41,228 nt of DNA from JBIOJM01 sp044450785 (GCA_044450785.1 JBIOJM010000049.1:1-41228); one strand, 5' to 3'. Positions 7,227 through 15,518 are shown, counted from the stretch's first letter. Numbers and translations: made by a program. The notes: generated by a model not told the origin, from the sequence alone.

Positions 7227-9335
7227 TCATACGGGGCCGTACGTCGTATAGAAGCTGGAAAAGTCGTTGTCGAAGACAAAATTGGTAAAGGAAACCGTGA
7301 CCGAGATATCGAGCCCCTGGACGTAATGAAGGCAGCCGATCGGCAGGAACAGGATCTCGCCGGGATTGAGGATGAATTCGAGAATCTGGGGTTCAGAGAG
7401 CGGTGGTCGAGGCGCGGGCGGTGTGACGCGACCGTCGATCCCAGAAAAGCAATGAAGATAATTGAGCATGAGAGGCATGTCCCAGGACGGAGCGATCTTG
7501 AGCCGCTTGCGACCGATCACCTGCGCCATGAAGTTATTCGTGAGGTCGTGGTGGAACGGCGTGATGGTGCCGGCGGGGCCCATCCAGAAGAAGCCACCCG
7601 GATGGTCGCTCGCCAGATACTCGGGAATCTGCACGATGTCGTCCCATAACTCGGTCAGGACCTGCCGGTTGGCTGAGTTGTTCTTGGCGGTCAGGTAGAA
7701 ATCGTTGGTCTCGCCCGCCGTGCGCACATTCTCGACAAAATCACGGAATCTGATCCTGCTTGTGTATTTTTCTTGCGCGGTCTCATAATTGGCGCCCGCG
7801 TTCCTGCCCATCTGCACCTCGACCTCGCGGTCGCCGAATGTCGCCGCGAAATAATCGAGGTTCCACTTTCGCATGGCCGGCCAATCGTCCATCATGCCGG
7901 TGATGATGACGGGCCGGTTGGTGCTGTAGTACTCGCGGAGAAACTCGTCGCGCGACAGCCTGTGCCGGTGCTCGATCTCGGCTGAGCTGGGATGCAGGCG
8001 GTTGCACTTTCGATAGACCGCCAGCAGCCAATCTCGCTTTTCCAACCGGTTGTGCAGCAGCTCCGAGCCCTGGAAATAAGGGCTATCGATGGCCAGGTTG
8101 ATCTCCTGGACCGACTCGTCCTGAGCAAAACCGTTGGATTCCATGGCCTCGAGAATGCTCTCCGGGGTTTGGCCGATCGTCAGATTCTCCGCGATCCAGC
8201 GGCGCCATTCGTCGTCGACCTTGCGGCTGCCGGCAGAATCGGCCGGTGAGGCCGAGCGATCTGGGCCGGCGTGATGTCCAAGGCTTGCATGTTCAACGCC
8301 CGCCTGCGGGGTCCGCGTGTCTGGTTCCACGTCCACATCCACGGCCGGCTCCAACATGGCGGCCGCGACGTACGCCTGGAATTGGATCAGTCCGCGAAGC
8401 GGCTCTTCGGATTGGTCGGCGAGCGGAGCGAGAGGCGTGGGGCGCGTGAGCAGGTCGTCACCCTTTCGACCGCGTGCCGAGGCAGCGGTGCGCACCCGAG
8501 CGGCAGCCGCGGTCGAGTCTTGCGAGTGGTCCGCCGTTGATGAACTGAGCCGCACGTGGGGCGGCTTCACTTTCGTCATGTGATACGAATCCGCATCCCG
8601 TCCCATGGCGTCGCGACCTTGAAAATAGTCCTTCTGCCAGTCGTTCGGCTTGACATAACCCAATGTCTTCGCATCGTGGAACCGGCCGCGTTCCTGGGAC
8701 CATTCCTGATATGCGCGGAGGAGCTCCGGGTTGTCACTCAATTTCTGATAGGACACCGATGCATCCTCCAGGTCGGCGCAGACGTTGCTCGCCAGCGGAA
8801 TCGCCTGGAAGAGAGGTTCGCCAAGCTCGAATCGGACGGGTTGGTTCGGAACCATGATTTTCCAGTTCATCGTGAACGACATGCTGATCCAGTCGCTCTC
8901 GATGAGCGCGGAGAGCGGATGGACATTGGTCTTGAAGTAGTTGGCTGGGCCGCAGATCAGGAGGCGAGAGCCCGCCGGTTTCGTCCGGAAAAGGAATGGC
9001 GTGTTCCACGTGATGATTCCCTCTCCGAACTGGCTGTTGATCCATCTCCCCCAATTGTCGGCCGAGTTGTCGAAGCGGAGATCAACGGTGCCTGGCTCGC
9101 GTTGCCCGCGCCAGGTCGCCGTGAAGCCGATCGGGTTTTTGATCCACCACCCAGTCTGATTCATGATGGTGAGCGGCAGGCAGCGATATGCATACCGATG
9201 CGGCGTGGCGTCCATCCAATCCCGCTGCAAGTCGGCCCAGCACCAATCCCACCCCGTCCCATCGGTGCGATTTTTCTTCAGCATCGCATCGTCCACGAGC
9301 TGATAGATCTCGACCTCGAGTCGCGCGCGATCCAT
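7227..9335 (-). CDS. DUF6065-JmjC/cupin_8 fusion protein, putative Fe(II)/2-oxoglutarate oxygenase
   Basis: 702 residues starting at ATG 9335, with GAGG 8 nt upstream. Residues 1 to about 255 resemble DUF6065, a family of unknown function (RCLPLTIMNQTGWWIKNPIGF, residues 51-71, is the recognisable core). A low-complexity Ala/Asp/Pro linker spans about 262-372. The C-terminal half is a cupin_8/JmjC-like domain: NRPVIITGMMDDWPA (473-487) is the usual entry strand. The metal-binding His-x-Asp is H595-H596-D597 in TPFHHDLTNNF, the distal His is H670 in PIGCLHYV, and the likely 2-oxoglutarate lysine lies in GRKRLKI (609-614). Such enzymes hydroxylate proteins or small molecules. The fusion suggests DUF6065 positions or senses the substrate, which is inference. 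No signal peptide is seen. It lies 182 bp upstream of proS on the same strand. Confidence 0.75.
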   Translation of the reverse strand: MDRARLEVEIYQLVDDAMLKKNRTDGTGWDWCWADLQRDWMDATPHRYAYRCLPLTIMNQTGWWIKNPIGFTATWRGQREPGTVDLRFDNSADNWGRWINSQFGEGIITWNTPFLFRTKPAGSRLLICGPANYFKTNVHPLSALIESDWISMSFTMNWKIMVPNQPVRFELGEPLFQAIPLASNVCADLEDASVSYQKLSDNPELLRAYQEWSQERGRFHDAKTLGYVKPNDWQKDYFQGRDAMGRDADSYHMTKVKPPHVRLSSSTADHSQDSTAAAARVRTAASARGRKGDDLLTRPTPLAPLADQSEEPLRGLIQFQAYVAAAMLEPAVDVDVEPDTRTPQAGVEHASLGHHAGPDRSASPADSAGSRKVDDEWRRWIAENLTIGQTPESILEAMESNGFAQDESVQEINLAIDSPYFQGSELLHNRLEKRDWLLAVYRKCNRLHPSSAEIEHRHRLSRDEFLREYYSTNRPVIITGMMDDWPAMRKWNLDYFAATFGDREVEVQMGRNAGANYETAQEKYTSRIRFRDFVENVRTAGETNDFYLTAKNNSANRQVLTELWDDIVQIPEYLASDHPGGFFWMGPAGTITPFHHDLTNNFMAQVIGRKRLKIAPSWDMPLMLNYLHCFSGIDGRVTPPAPRPPLSEPQILEFILNPGEILFLPIGCLHYVQGLDISVTVSFTNFVFDNDFSSFYTTYGPV

Positions 9336-9741
9336 GACCCTAACCTCATGTTAAACGGGTGAGCGACTTGTTCATGATACGAAAGTGCGATCGGGCCCTC
9401 TCGGCAACCCTCTTGTCATTGAATCACCAGTGCCCGGCAGTCGCGACTCGCGGCGCGCCATGAAAATAGCAGGTTTCAGGTTTCAAGACGAGTCTGATCG
9501 GGGAGTACAGCCCGAGGGCAGGGGAGATGACCCGGAGGGTGACCAGCAGGAATTCGTCAACCTGCGACACGATCGTTCCTGCTGGGACGCCCGTCAAAAC
9601 GCGGTCCCTTGGTAAGGTCACACCTGCCTGTCGCCTTTCCTCTTCCCTTGGCGCTCTTGGCGACTTGGCGGTTGATGTCTTCTTCGCTGCCGATTCCGTC
9701 CGTCCTGTTTCCACGTCGTGGCGGTTGATCCGCGGCTCGGC
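9336..9741. other. Intergenic stretch with dispersed-repeat fragment
   Basis: 406 bp between the cupin-fusion gene and the DUF4349 gene. No convincing gene is seen on either strand. The only recognisable element is the repeat-like segment at 9647-9684. Confidence 0.5.
9647..9684. repeat. Dispersed CTTGGCG-type repeat fragment
   Basis: The plus strand reads CTTGGCGCTCTTGGCGACTT followed by GGCGGTTGATGTCTTCTT, with CTTGGCG occurring twice and TTGGCG a third time. Read on the minus strand it is the familiar CGCCAAGTCGCCAAG string that recurs between genes in many planctomycete genomes (recollection, not checked here). Only one copy occurs in the window. Confidence 0.4.
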
Positions 9742-10806
9742 TCACGAGCTGGCGGTCGGCGCGCGGGGCGGCGTAATCGGCGTGCGCGCGAGTGCGACGA
9801 GCCGGGGGAGATTCCGCACGAAGACGCGGATCAGCGAGCGCACCAAGACCCAGGCGATGAGCGCGCCGACCAGCAAGAATGGAATCCAGATCGCCCAGCT
9901 AACTGCCCAGAGCACCAGGGACTTGCCTTGGTTGACCAGGCCGAGTATCGCGCCATCCCAGGTCCTGGCGACCTGGGTCGGGAAGTCGGCGACGGCCGGC
10001 GCCGGCGGTGCGTACTTCTCCCGCTCGCGGATATTCAGGGTCAAGGTTGCCAGTGACGAGAGGTTCTCGAGCACCCTGATCTTGCCCTCGAGCTGTTCGA
10101 TCTCGCCCCGGACGCGGCTCAACTCGATTTCGATTTTGAGCACGTCTTCCAGCTTTCCCGAACGCTCCTGGAGGATCTTGTTGAGTGTCTGTTCCTCCAG
10201 CTTTTTGTTCTTGATCCGTGCCTCGATGTCGTAATACTGCTCGGTAACATCCTGAGACGTGCGGTTGTTCCGCTCGAGCTCGCCGAGTGCAACGACCGAC
10301 TCGACGAACGAATCGAACTGTTCAACGGGAACGCGGAACCTCCAGCGCATCGAGCGCTGCGATCCGGGCGATCCCGTCACGTTCTGCTCGGCGATGTAGC
10401 CGCGGGCTTCCTGAACAAGCGTGCCGACTTTCTTGGCGATCGGGTCCACGCTTTCAACGACCAGGTCGACCTGAGCGTCGTAAATGATCTTGCGCGAAAT
10501 CGCCGACGTACCGGCTGGGGTCGAGGCGGGGCCAGGCTGAACGGCGACGATCGTGCTGACGGCTCCATCCGTAACCATGTATCCCGCCATGCCGGCCATG
10601 CCGCCCGCCATGCGACCCTCCATGGCCGATCTGGCTGGTGGGATCTGCGTCTGAAACGCGTCTCCGCGAATTGCCCCCTTGGCAGCGGGGGCGAATTCGG
10701 TGGACTTATCAACTACGGTGCGATGGTTGATTTGCGGCTCTGCGTAACCACCGCAACCGAAGAGAGCCAGGACGAGCAATGTCGAGAGGGACCTGAGAGG
10801 TGTCAT
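9742..10806 (-). CDS. DUF4349-domain lipoprotein
   Basis: 354 residues from the ATG at 10806; an in-frame upstream codon at 10872 is less likely because it would bury the signal sequence. MTPLRSLSTLLVLALFGCGG is a lipoprotein signal with lipobox LFGC, so the mature protein should be tethered by Cys18. A low-complexity, Met/Gly-rich region is followed by the DUF4349 core. This includes RKIIYDAQVDLVVESVDP, then MRWRFRVPVEQFDSFVESV, then a long coiled coil (about residues 190-260: DIEARIKNKKLEEQTLNKIL, EIELSRVRGEIEQLEGKIR). Near the C-terminus is one strong transmembrane helix (LVLWAVSWAIWIPFLLVGAL) followed by a basic tail. DUF4349 proteins are envelope proteins of unknown function. Nothing in the neighbourhood indicates a partner. 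Confidence 0.82.
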   Translation of the reverse strand: MTPLRSLSTLLVLALFGCGGYAEPQINHRTVVDKSTEFAPAAKGAIRGDAFQTQIPPARSAMEGRMAGGMAGMAGYMVTDGAVSTIVAVQPGPASTPAGTSAISRKIIYDAQVDLVVESVDPIAKKVGTLVQEARGYIAEQNVTGSPGSQRSMRWRFRVPVEQFDSFVESVVALGELERNNRTSQDVTEQYYDIEARIKNKKLEEQTLNKILQERSGKLEDVLKIEIELSRVRGEIEQLEGKIRVLENLSSLATLTLNIREREKYAPPAPAVADFPTQVARTWDGAILGLVNQGKSLVLWAVSWAIWIPFLLVGALIAWVLVRSLIRVFVRNLPRLVALARTPITPPRAPTASS

Positions 10807-11244
10807 GGCATTCGGGCCTCGCGGGGAACGGGAATCAGAAAGGATCGGTGGCGGATCGAACTGGTCCACCAACTCTTAGACGCACGAGGAGCCCTGAGTC
10901 TCAGATTTACTCTTCGAATTCCACACATCCATGAAAAACCGTACGACTCCCCTTCCGGTTCTCACCGACGTGGGTGGCATCAGATGGAACGAGATTGGCG
11001 CAATCGTGGCCCCGGAGGATATCCCGGACAACGTTTACCTCCTGATCTCGCTCGGTTGTGAATCCTCGGTGTCCCATGTCCTTCGGCAGATCAATCCAAA
11101 ATCCAATACGATCCCATCGGCTGACGCCACTGGCCATGAACCGTCGATTCTATTGATCGGTTACGCGATTTCGCCGAAAATGGTCTGAAGCTCTGGCGAC
11201 CCGGAGCGATTGTTGCGAAGGCAAGTTGCCATTGAGGTGTCGAA
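10807..11244. other. Intergenic stretch upstream of the toxin-antitoxin pair
   Basis: 438 bp between two divergent transcription units. Open frames of 75-85 codons exist on both strands around 10907-11188, but neither shows a known motif, coding-like composition or a clear start signal. No hairpin or repeat stands out. It should hold the promoters for the DUF4349 lipoprotein (minus) and the toxin-antitoxin pair (plus). Confidence 0.4.
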
Positions 11245-11448
11245 ATGAGTGAAGCTGTGCGGGAGATCATACACCGCATTGAGCAACTCCCCGAAGAAGA
11301 CCGCCTGCTCCTTGAAGAACGCCTGGCGGAATTCGCTGAGGTTGAGTGGAAGCGCGAGGCCAAAGATGCACGGCGGATTGCCCGCGAACGGGGCCTGGAT
11401 CAGGCGGCGATCGACCAGGCCATCCATGACGTGCGTTATCCGCCATGA
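11245..11448 (+). CDS. Putative antitoxin of a type II toxin-antitoxin pair
   Basis: 67 residues, highly charged and helical: MSEAVREIIHRIEQLPEEDR at the N-terminus, a basic middle (KREAKDARRIARERG) and a C-terminal AAIDQAIHDVRYPP. GAGGTG lies 7 nt before the ATG. No classic DNA-binding fold (RHH, AbrB, PHD) can be assigned by eye. The antitoxin call rests on size, charge, and the ATGA overlap with a downstream PIN-domain gene, the standard architecture of VapBC-like and PIN_3-type modules. In such modules the small protein wraps the PIN active site and often represses the operon. Confidence 0.65.
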   Translation: MSEAVREIIHRIEQLPEEDRLLLEERLAEFAEVEWKREAKDARRIARERGLDQAAIDQAIHDVRYPP

Positions 11449-11864
11449 AGGTGTTCTTCGACACGAATGTCTACGTCGCGGAAGCCCTCCTCGGCCAGAT
11501 GGCTGAAAAACTGCTCGAAGCGACAGAACGAGCTTCCTGGCGGATCTTCGCGAGCCCTTACATCCTCGACGAACTCGAACGCGTCCTGACGGAGAAACTC
11601 GGCTTCTCGCGTCGTTTGGCCTACTTGTCCCGCAGGCGAATCATCCATCGGGCCAAGCTGTCAGAGCCGGGGACGTCCCATCATGCAGTACCGCAGGACC
11701 CGGCGGATAGCCCTATCCTTCGCGCCGCCGTGGCCGCCGGTGTAGATTATTTGGTCACGAACGATGCTCATCTGCTCTCGCTCGATCCCTATGAAGGACT
11801 TCGGATCATTTCCATGGACGTTTATTACCGATTGCTTCACGACCAAGGCTACTTGGGGTCATGA
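11445..11864 (+). CDS. PIN-domain toxin component (COG1569-like putative RNase)
   Basis: 139 residues, a single PIN domain. The acidic metal-binding residues expected of PIN nucleases can be placed: Asp6 in MKVFFDTNVYV, Glu43 in YILDELERVL, Asp88 in DPADSPILRAA and Asp107 in VTNDAHLL. The spacing and the PADxxIL...DYLVTND pattern fit the family annotated as putative toxin-antitoxin system toxin component, PIN family. The family cleaves RNA, often tRNA or mRNA, when freed from its antitoxin. The start ATG overlaps the antitoxin stop (ATGA), so translation is coupled. It ends 25 bp before the convergent thioredoxin-like gene. No target can be predicted from the sequence. Confidence 0.82.
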   Translation: MKVFFDTNVYVAEALLGQMAEKLLEATERASWRIFASPYILDELERVLTEKLGFSRRLAYLSRRRIIHRAKLSEPGTSHHAVPQDPADSPILRAAVAAGVDYLVTNDAHLLSLDPYEGLRIISMDVYYRLLHDQGYLGS

Positions 11865-11889
11865 GAGCTGCTTCGACGACCGCTGTCCT

Positions 11890-13602
11890 CTACTTCGCTT
11901 CGAGCACGATCACCTCGTCGCGCACGACGACGTGAAGGCCCAGCGGCGCGACGAGCTTTTCGAGCGCCTCGCCGAGCGGCATGTCCTTGCCCTTGCCCGT
12001 GACTGTCACCTCGGGGTCGATCTTTCCCTGCAACCGCCCCCTGGGATCAAGCACGACGTTCTCGGTGCTCTGCTGCTCGAAGAATGCAGCGACCTTGGAC
12101 AGTGGGGTCTTGTCGAAGTCAAAGCTGTGCTTCGACTCCTTCAGCTTCCGCTCGATCCGCGCGGCACATGTCTGCTGCATCTTCGAAAGCGCCGCCTCGA
12201 CGCTCGAGTCGGCCTTCGGCTTGCGCGTGATCACGTAGCCCTTGGGACCGATCGTGGCTGTCAGGTCGAGCGGGTCGAGCAGGAGCTCGAGCGCACTCCG
12301 CAGCGAGACCAAGCCCGTGATCGTGAGCGGCACTTTTGTCGTCTCGCTCAGTCCGAGACTCTTGAGCGCGTCCTGATCGAGCTCGTATTCGGCGTGCGTC
12401 GACATTTTGAGGTTCGCCAGCGCTTCCTTGAGCGTCGGATTGTTGAAGTAGACCGAGGTGTTGCGATCCAGCTTGCGCGGCAACGTCGCTGTCAGCGGGA
12501 CTGTCTTGAGCTTCGATTCGAGGTAGTCGGGCGTAACCTCGCCGACCAGCTTGCCCGCCGGATCGAAGAGGAGCGTCGTCGGCCAGTGACTCACGCCGAA
12601 GGTTTCCTGGATCTTGCCGTCGGCGTCGAGCAGGATCGGGAACGGCATCATGCGGCCGGCCCACGTATCGCGCACGACCGGTTTGACCTTGTCGTCCAAG
12701 TCGGTGAAGCTCTTGGTGTCGGGGGCGTGGACCGTCAGGACGACGTACTTATCGCGCTCATCCTCGTGGTCGTCGTAGATCTCCATCATGCGCGGGATGG
12801 CATAGCCGACACAGGGCCCGCACCAGTAGCCCCAGAACTCGAGCGCGACCCACTTGCCTTTGTAATCGGCGATCTGCACGTTCTTGCTCACGCCCCGCGC
12901 GTCGGTGGCGAGCAGGCTGGGCGCCTCTTTCCCCGTGAGCCTGGCGATCTTGGATGCGGCCAGATCGATCGCGCCCAGGTCGACGTCGGGTTTGCCGGCC
13001 TCGAGGGTGAACTCACGTTTATGCTGCGCGACGTCGCTGGACCCGTACCCCTGGAACAGATACGTCCCGGGCGGGAGCCAGAAGTCGAGCTGCGAATCCT
13101 TCGATTGACATTGCGAGAAATTGACCCGGCCCGGCATGGCGAACAGCATTGTGTTGGTCCATCCGACTGGTTTGCCGAGATCCTTGCACTCGTATTTTCC
13201 ATGCAAATGCACGAGCGGCCCGACCTTGATCGAGACCGGCTCCCCCCCATTCTTGGGCTCGATCAAGACCAGTCCGCCACGCTGCCGATCCGCGTCGATC
13301 GTCGCGAGCACGTTCGGCCGGCCGTAGAAAAAGGTCATTTCCAGAGAGAAGGAGCCGTCAGCCGCGGTTTTTGTGGGCTCGTAGGGTGTGAGCTTGCCTC
13401 GTTCGTTGCTCATCCAGAGGCGAGAAACGTCGACCCCAGCGATCGGTTTGCCGGCCTCGTCGACGACGCGGCCGCGCATCGTCTTCGTCACCGACTGGGG
13501 CTCGGCCGGAGTGTCCTTCGCTTTATCCTGTCCCCATGCGGACGCGGCAAGTGCCCCCAGCGTGATCAGGATGACTCCATTCAAGCGCATGATCGCCCTC
13601 AT
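11890..13602 (-). CDS. Exported TlpA-like thioredoxin protein with carboxypeptidase-regulatory-like and STN-like domains
   Basis: 570 residues from ATG 13602 (AGGAG 9 nt upstream; upstream extension to 13698 rejected). The N-terminus MRAIMRLNGVILITLGALAA is a signal peptide, cleaved probably after SAWGQ. Domains in order: a carboxypeptidase regulatory-like beta-sandwich (about 42-130, MRGRVVDEAGKPIAGVDVSR); a second sandwich (about 130-210); a TlpA/redoxin domain (about 220-360) with redox motif WGYWCGPC (Cys261, Cys264), the expected cis-Pro (VSHWPTTLLFD) and a DADGKI loop; then two related C-terminal modules (about 375-460 and 490-570) that resemble secretin/TonB short N-terminal (STN) domains, each with a PL-x-EAL-like helix. 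It should be a periplasmic thiol oxidoreductase; the role of the STN-like modules is unknown. No membrane anchor other than the signal peptide is seen. Confidence 0.8.
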   Translation of the reverse strand: MRAIMRLNGVILITLGALAASAWGQDKAKDTPAEPQSVTKTMRGRVVDEAGKPIAGVDVSRLWMSNERGKLTPYEPTKTAADGSFSLEMTFFYGRPNVLATIDADRQRGGLVLIEPKNGGEPVSIKVGPLVHLHGKYECKDLGKPVGWTNTMLFAMPGRVNFSQCQSKDSQLDFWLPPGTYLFQGYGSSDVAQHKREFTLEAGKPDVDLGAIDLAASKIARLTGKEAPSLLATDARGVSKNVQIADYKGKWVALEFWGYWCGPCVGYAIPRMMEIYDDHEDERDKYVVLTVHAPDTKSFTDLDDKVKPVVRDTWAGRMMPFPILLDADGKIQETFGVSHWPTTLLFDPAGKLVGEVTPDYLESKLKTVPLTATLPRKLDRNTSVYFNNPTLKEALANLKMSTHAEYELDQDALKSLGLSETTKVPLTITGLVSLRSALELLLDPLDLTATIGPKGYVITRKPKADSSVEAALSKMQQTCAARIERKLKESKHSFDFDKTPLSKVAAFFEQQSTENVVLDPRGRLQGKIDPEVTVTGKGKDMPLGEALEKLVAPLGLHVVVRDEVIVLEAK

Positions 13603-14118
13603 GATGCTGTTCTCCTGTTGAATTTCCGCGATGATTGGCCCGCTTCGATTCAAGAATTCTCTGGTCCTAAAAAAAACCGCCCAGCGATCTCGCCACACTC
13701 TAGCAATCGCCGGGTGAGTGATCTACTGCTAACGCGGCAAAGCCGCAAGCGGTAGGGTGGGTCGACCGATGCTCGGCATCGTGAGGCCCACCGATCGCCA
13801 CTATGCATGTTTCGATCGCTCCAACCGGCAAAGACGTGGCAAACCCGATGTCCGATCTGGACGTAACGCCGTTCATGACAAGACCTCGAATCGGGTGGAT
13901 CGTCGATTTGCGGCCAACTTCGCCGCAATCTCAGACGACAAATACACCAGCGATCGTCGTTTGTTCGTCTGGGGCCTCGACAGGCATGTCGGCGGCTAGG
14001 TAGGATTTGGATTGGAAATCCTCACCCGTTCGGTCAACCGAGTTCATGGTCGGGGGTTCAGGCCGGCTTTCCCAAAAGCGTGGGAAAGCCGGGACCCTCG
14101 GGTATAGGGAGGTGTTCG
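13603..14118. other. Intergenic stretch with interspersed repeat
   Basis: 516 bp between divergent genes. No convincing gene is present. It holds a poly-A run at 13669-13676 upstream of the thioredoxin-like gene, a small GCGGCAAAGCCGC hairpin near 13733-13745, and the GGGTGGGTC-type repeat at 13751-13793. The Shine-Dalgarno for the CARDB gene (GGGAGG, 14107-14112) lies at its right end. Confidence 0.5.
13751..13793. repeat. Imperfect palindromic repeat of the GGTAGGGTGGGTC...CCCACC type
   Basis: GGTAGGGTGGGTC opens and GGCCCACC closes an imperfect hairpin, with an inner perfect stem GATGC-tcg-GCATC. A related half-copy (GACCCACCCTACC, opposite orientation) lies at 19729-19741. Strings of this type flank genes widely in planctomycete genomes (recollection). 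No transposase is nearby. Confidence 0.5.
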
Positions 14119-15450
14119 GTGCTGCCCAGGAAATTTCGACGTATGCACCCAGCGCGTCGCGCTCAACGCCGGACCGACCTGCCCGCCCTGGTGCCTCTTG
14201 AGCAGCGAGCGCTCATGTCGTTTTCCCCGCTTGGGTTCTCTCTTCCCGACCTCACGATCACCGGCGAGGCCGGTCCGAGGGCCGCGTGGGGAGGAACCTT
14301 GGACGTCTCCGTCTACCTCCAGAACATCGGCGCCAGCACAACCACCGAACCGCTGTCGCAGGCCCCGGCGACATACACGCCGATTCCGCAGTCGCCTTAC
14401 GGCTCGACGAGCACGGCGGACGCGCCAGCCTCGGTCGTCACCGTCCTGCTCTCGCGCAGCCCAAAGTCCTTGAAGGGGGCGGTCACGCTCGGGACGATCC
14501 CGGCGGGCGCGGTCTCACAGAACAGTGTGGAACCGCTCACCGCGGCGTTCACGCTTCCGTCCCGCCCGGCAGGGTTTGCGGGAGCGGGTGGCAAGTTCTA
14601 TGTCTGGTTCGTGGCCAACTCAACGAACGCGTTCCCGGAAGTGACCCTGGCTAATAACCTGAGCAAGCCGTTCCCGGTGATGGTGACGGGCCAGGCCTTG
14701 CCCGAATTGCGGGCGATCGCCCTGGGTATCCCTAACAGCCTGCACCCGGGCGACACCATCGTCCCCGAGATCCAGATCGAGAACTTCGGCACGGCGAATC
14801 CGAATGCACAAGGGCCGGTTACAGTGCAACTGGTGGAGTCGGTCACTCGCACCCTCAACCCCTTGGCTGTCAATGTGGTTCTCGCGTCTTATACCGTCAC
14901 CAGCATTCCCGCGGTATCGCAAACGCCCACCAAGGGGAACTACCAGACGTTCGCGCAGCTCATCGTCAATTCGCCCGCGAACGTCGTGACCATCAACGGC
15001 TCCGCGGTCACGTTGTCGACGAGCCCGAGGAAGTTCTATCTGGGCGTCGTGATCGATCCGCAAGGTAAGATCAACCAGCTCAGTCCGCCGCCCAACAACT
15101 TCAGCCCGCAGCGTAAGATTAACCAGTTCAGTTTGCGGCGCAACAACTTCGGCCCGCACAGTAAGATCCACCAGGCCAGTGTCACCGGCAGCAACTTCAG
15201 CTTGGTCCATGTGGTCGGTCCTCCGGACAGGTATCTGCCGGCGTCTGGCGTCGTGAGCACGGCCAACGGGAAGGCGTTCCCCAACCCTCCGAGTGGCCAG
15301 TTAATCGGCATCGTTTCCACGCCGACCCCCACTCCAACGCCGACGCCCACACCGACGCCCACACCGACGCCCACACCGACGCCCACACCAACGCCAACGC
15401 CAACGCCAACGCCCACACCAACGCCCACACCGACACCGACGTACCCTTGA
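14119..15450 (+). CDS. CARDB-like surface protein with LEPR-XLL-type motif and C-terminal Thr-Pro repeat
   Basis: 443 residues from the GTG at 14119, chosen because GGGAGG lies 6 nt upstream; an in-frame upstream ATG (14080) and a downstream ATG (14143) are alternatives. The basic N-terminus ends in LEQRALMS (residues 28-35), a variant of the LEPR-XLL motif that planctomycetes place near the N-terminus of cell-surface proteins. Two CARDB-like beta-sandwiches follow: about 42-185 (PDLTITGEAGP, LDVSVYLQNIGAS) and 195-310 (LPELRAIALGIPNSLHPGD, EIQIENFGTAN). Then come three imperfect 16-residue repeats and a run of about 20 Thr-Pro dipeptides before the final TYP. CARDB domains mediate adhesion or matrix assembly. 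The Thr-Pro tail is a likely wall-spanning or glycosylated spacer. No anchor or catalytic residues are seen. Confidence 0.75.
   Translation: MLPRKFRRMHPARRAQRRTDLPALVPLEQRALMSFSPLGFSLPDLTITGEAGPRAAWGGTLDVSVYLQNIGASTTTEPLSQAPATYTPIPQSPYGSTSTADAPASVVTVLLSRSPKSLKGAVTLGTIPAGAVSQNSVEPLTAAFTLPSRPAGFAGAGGKFYVWFVANSTNAFPEVTLANNLSKPFPVMVTGQALPELRAIALGIPNSLHPGDTIVPEIQIENFGTANPNAQGPVTVQLVESVTRTLNPLAVNVVLASYTVTSIPAVSQTPTKGNYQTFAQLIVNSPANVVTINGSAVTLSTSPRKFYLGVVIDPQGKINQLSPPPNNFSPQRKINQFSLRRNNFGPHSKIHQASVTGSNFSLVHVVGPPDRYLPASGVVSTANGKAFPNPPSGQLIGIVSTPTPTPTPTPTPTPTPTPTPTPTPTPTPTPTPTPTPTPTPTYP
15064..15207 (+). repeat. Three tandem 48-bp coding repeats in the CARDB protein
   Basis: Three in-frame 16-codon units encode GKINQLSPPPNNFSPQ, RKINQFSLRRNNFGPH and SKIHQASVTGSNFSLV. 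The frame KI-Q-S---NF is kept, and AAGAT and AACTTCAG recur at fixed positions at the DNA level. The units diverge most in the middle. Confidence 0.8.
15319..15438 (+). repeat. 6-bp microsatellite encoding (Thr-Pro)n
   Basis: About 20 tandem copies of an ACNCCN hexamer (mostly ACGCCC, ACACCG, ACGCCA), all in frame as Thr-Pro. The unit type is blocked: ACACCGACGCCC pairs in the middle and ACGCCA runs later. That is typical of slippage and suggests that the tail length varies between strains. Confidence 0.9.
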
Positions 15451-15479
15451 CATCCCCGGCCACGTAGTCGACTTGAGGC

Positions 15480-15518
15480 GTCCGATGTCCGCATCGGACA
15501 TCCCCGGCATATCCGGGG
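15480..15518. terminator. Twin hairpins after the CARDB gene, candidate terminator
   Basis: Two adjacent stem-loops start 30 bp after the stop codon. GTCCGATG-tccg-CATCGGAC (15480-15499) is an 8-bp perfect stem. CCCCGG-catat-CCGGGG (15502-15518) is a 6-bp perfect stem. Neither is followed by a T-run, so intrinsic termination is not certain; they could equally be repeat-derived. Confidence 0.4.

Noticed and set aside
10907..11188. Opposed 75-85 codon frames before the toxin-antitoxin pair
   Set aside because: Neither translation resembles a known family and both start codons lack support. They may merely be open by chance.
11764..13755. Plus-strand frame of about 663 codons opposite the TlpA-like gene
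   Set aside because: It shows no domain, and it starts inside the PIN toxin and covers the antisense of a clear thioredoxin-family gene.
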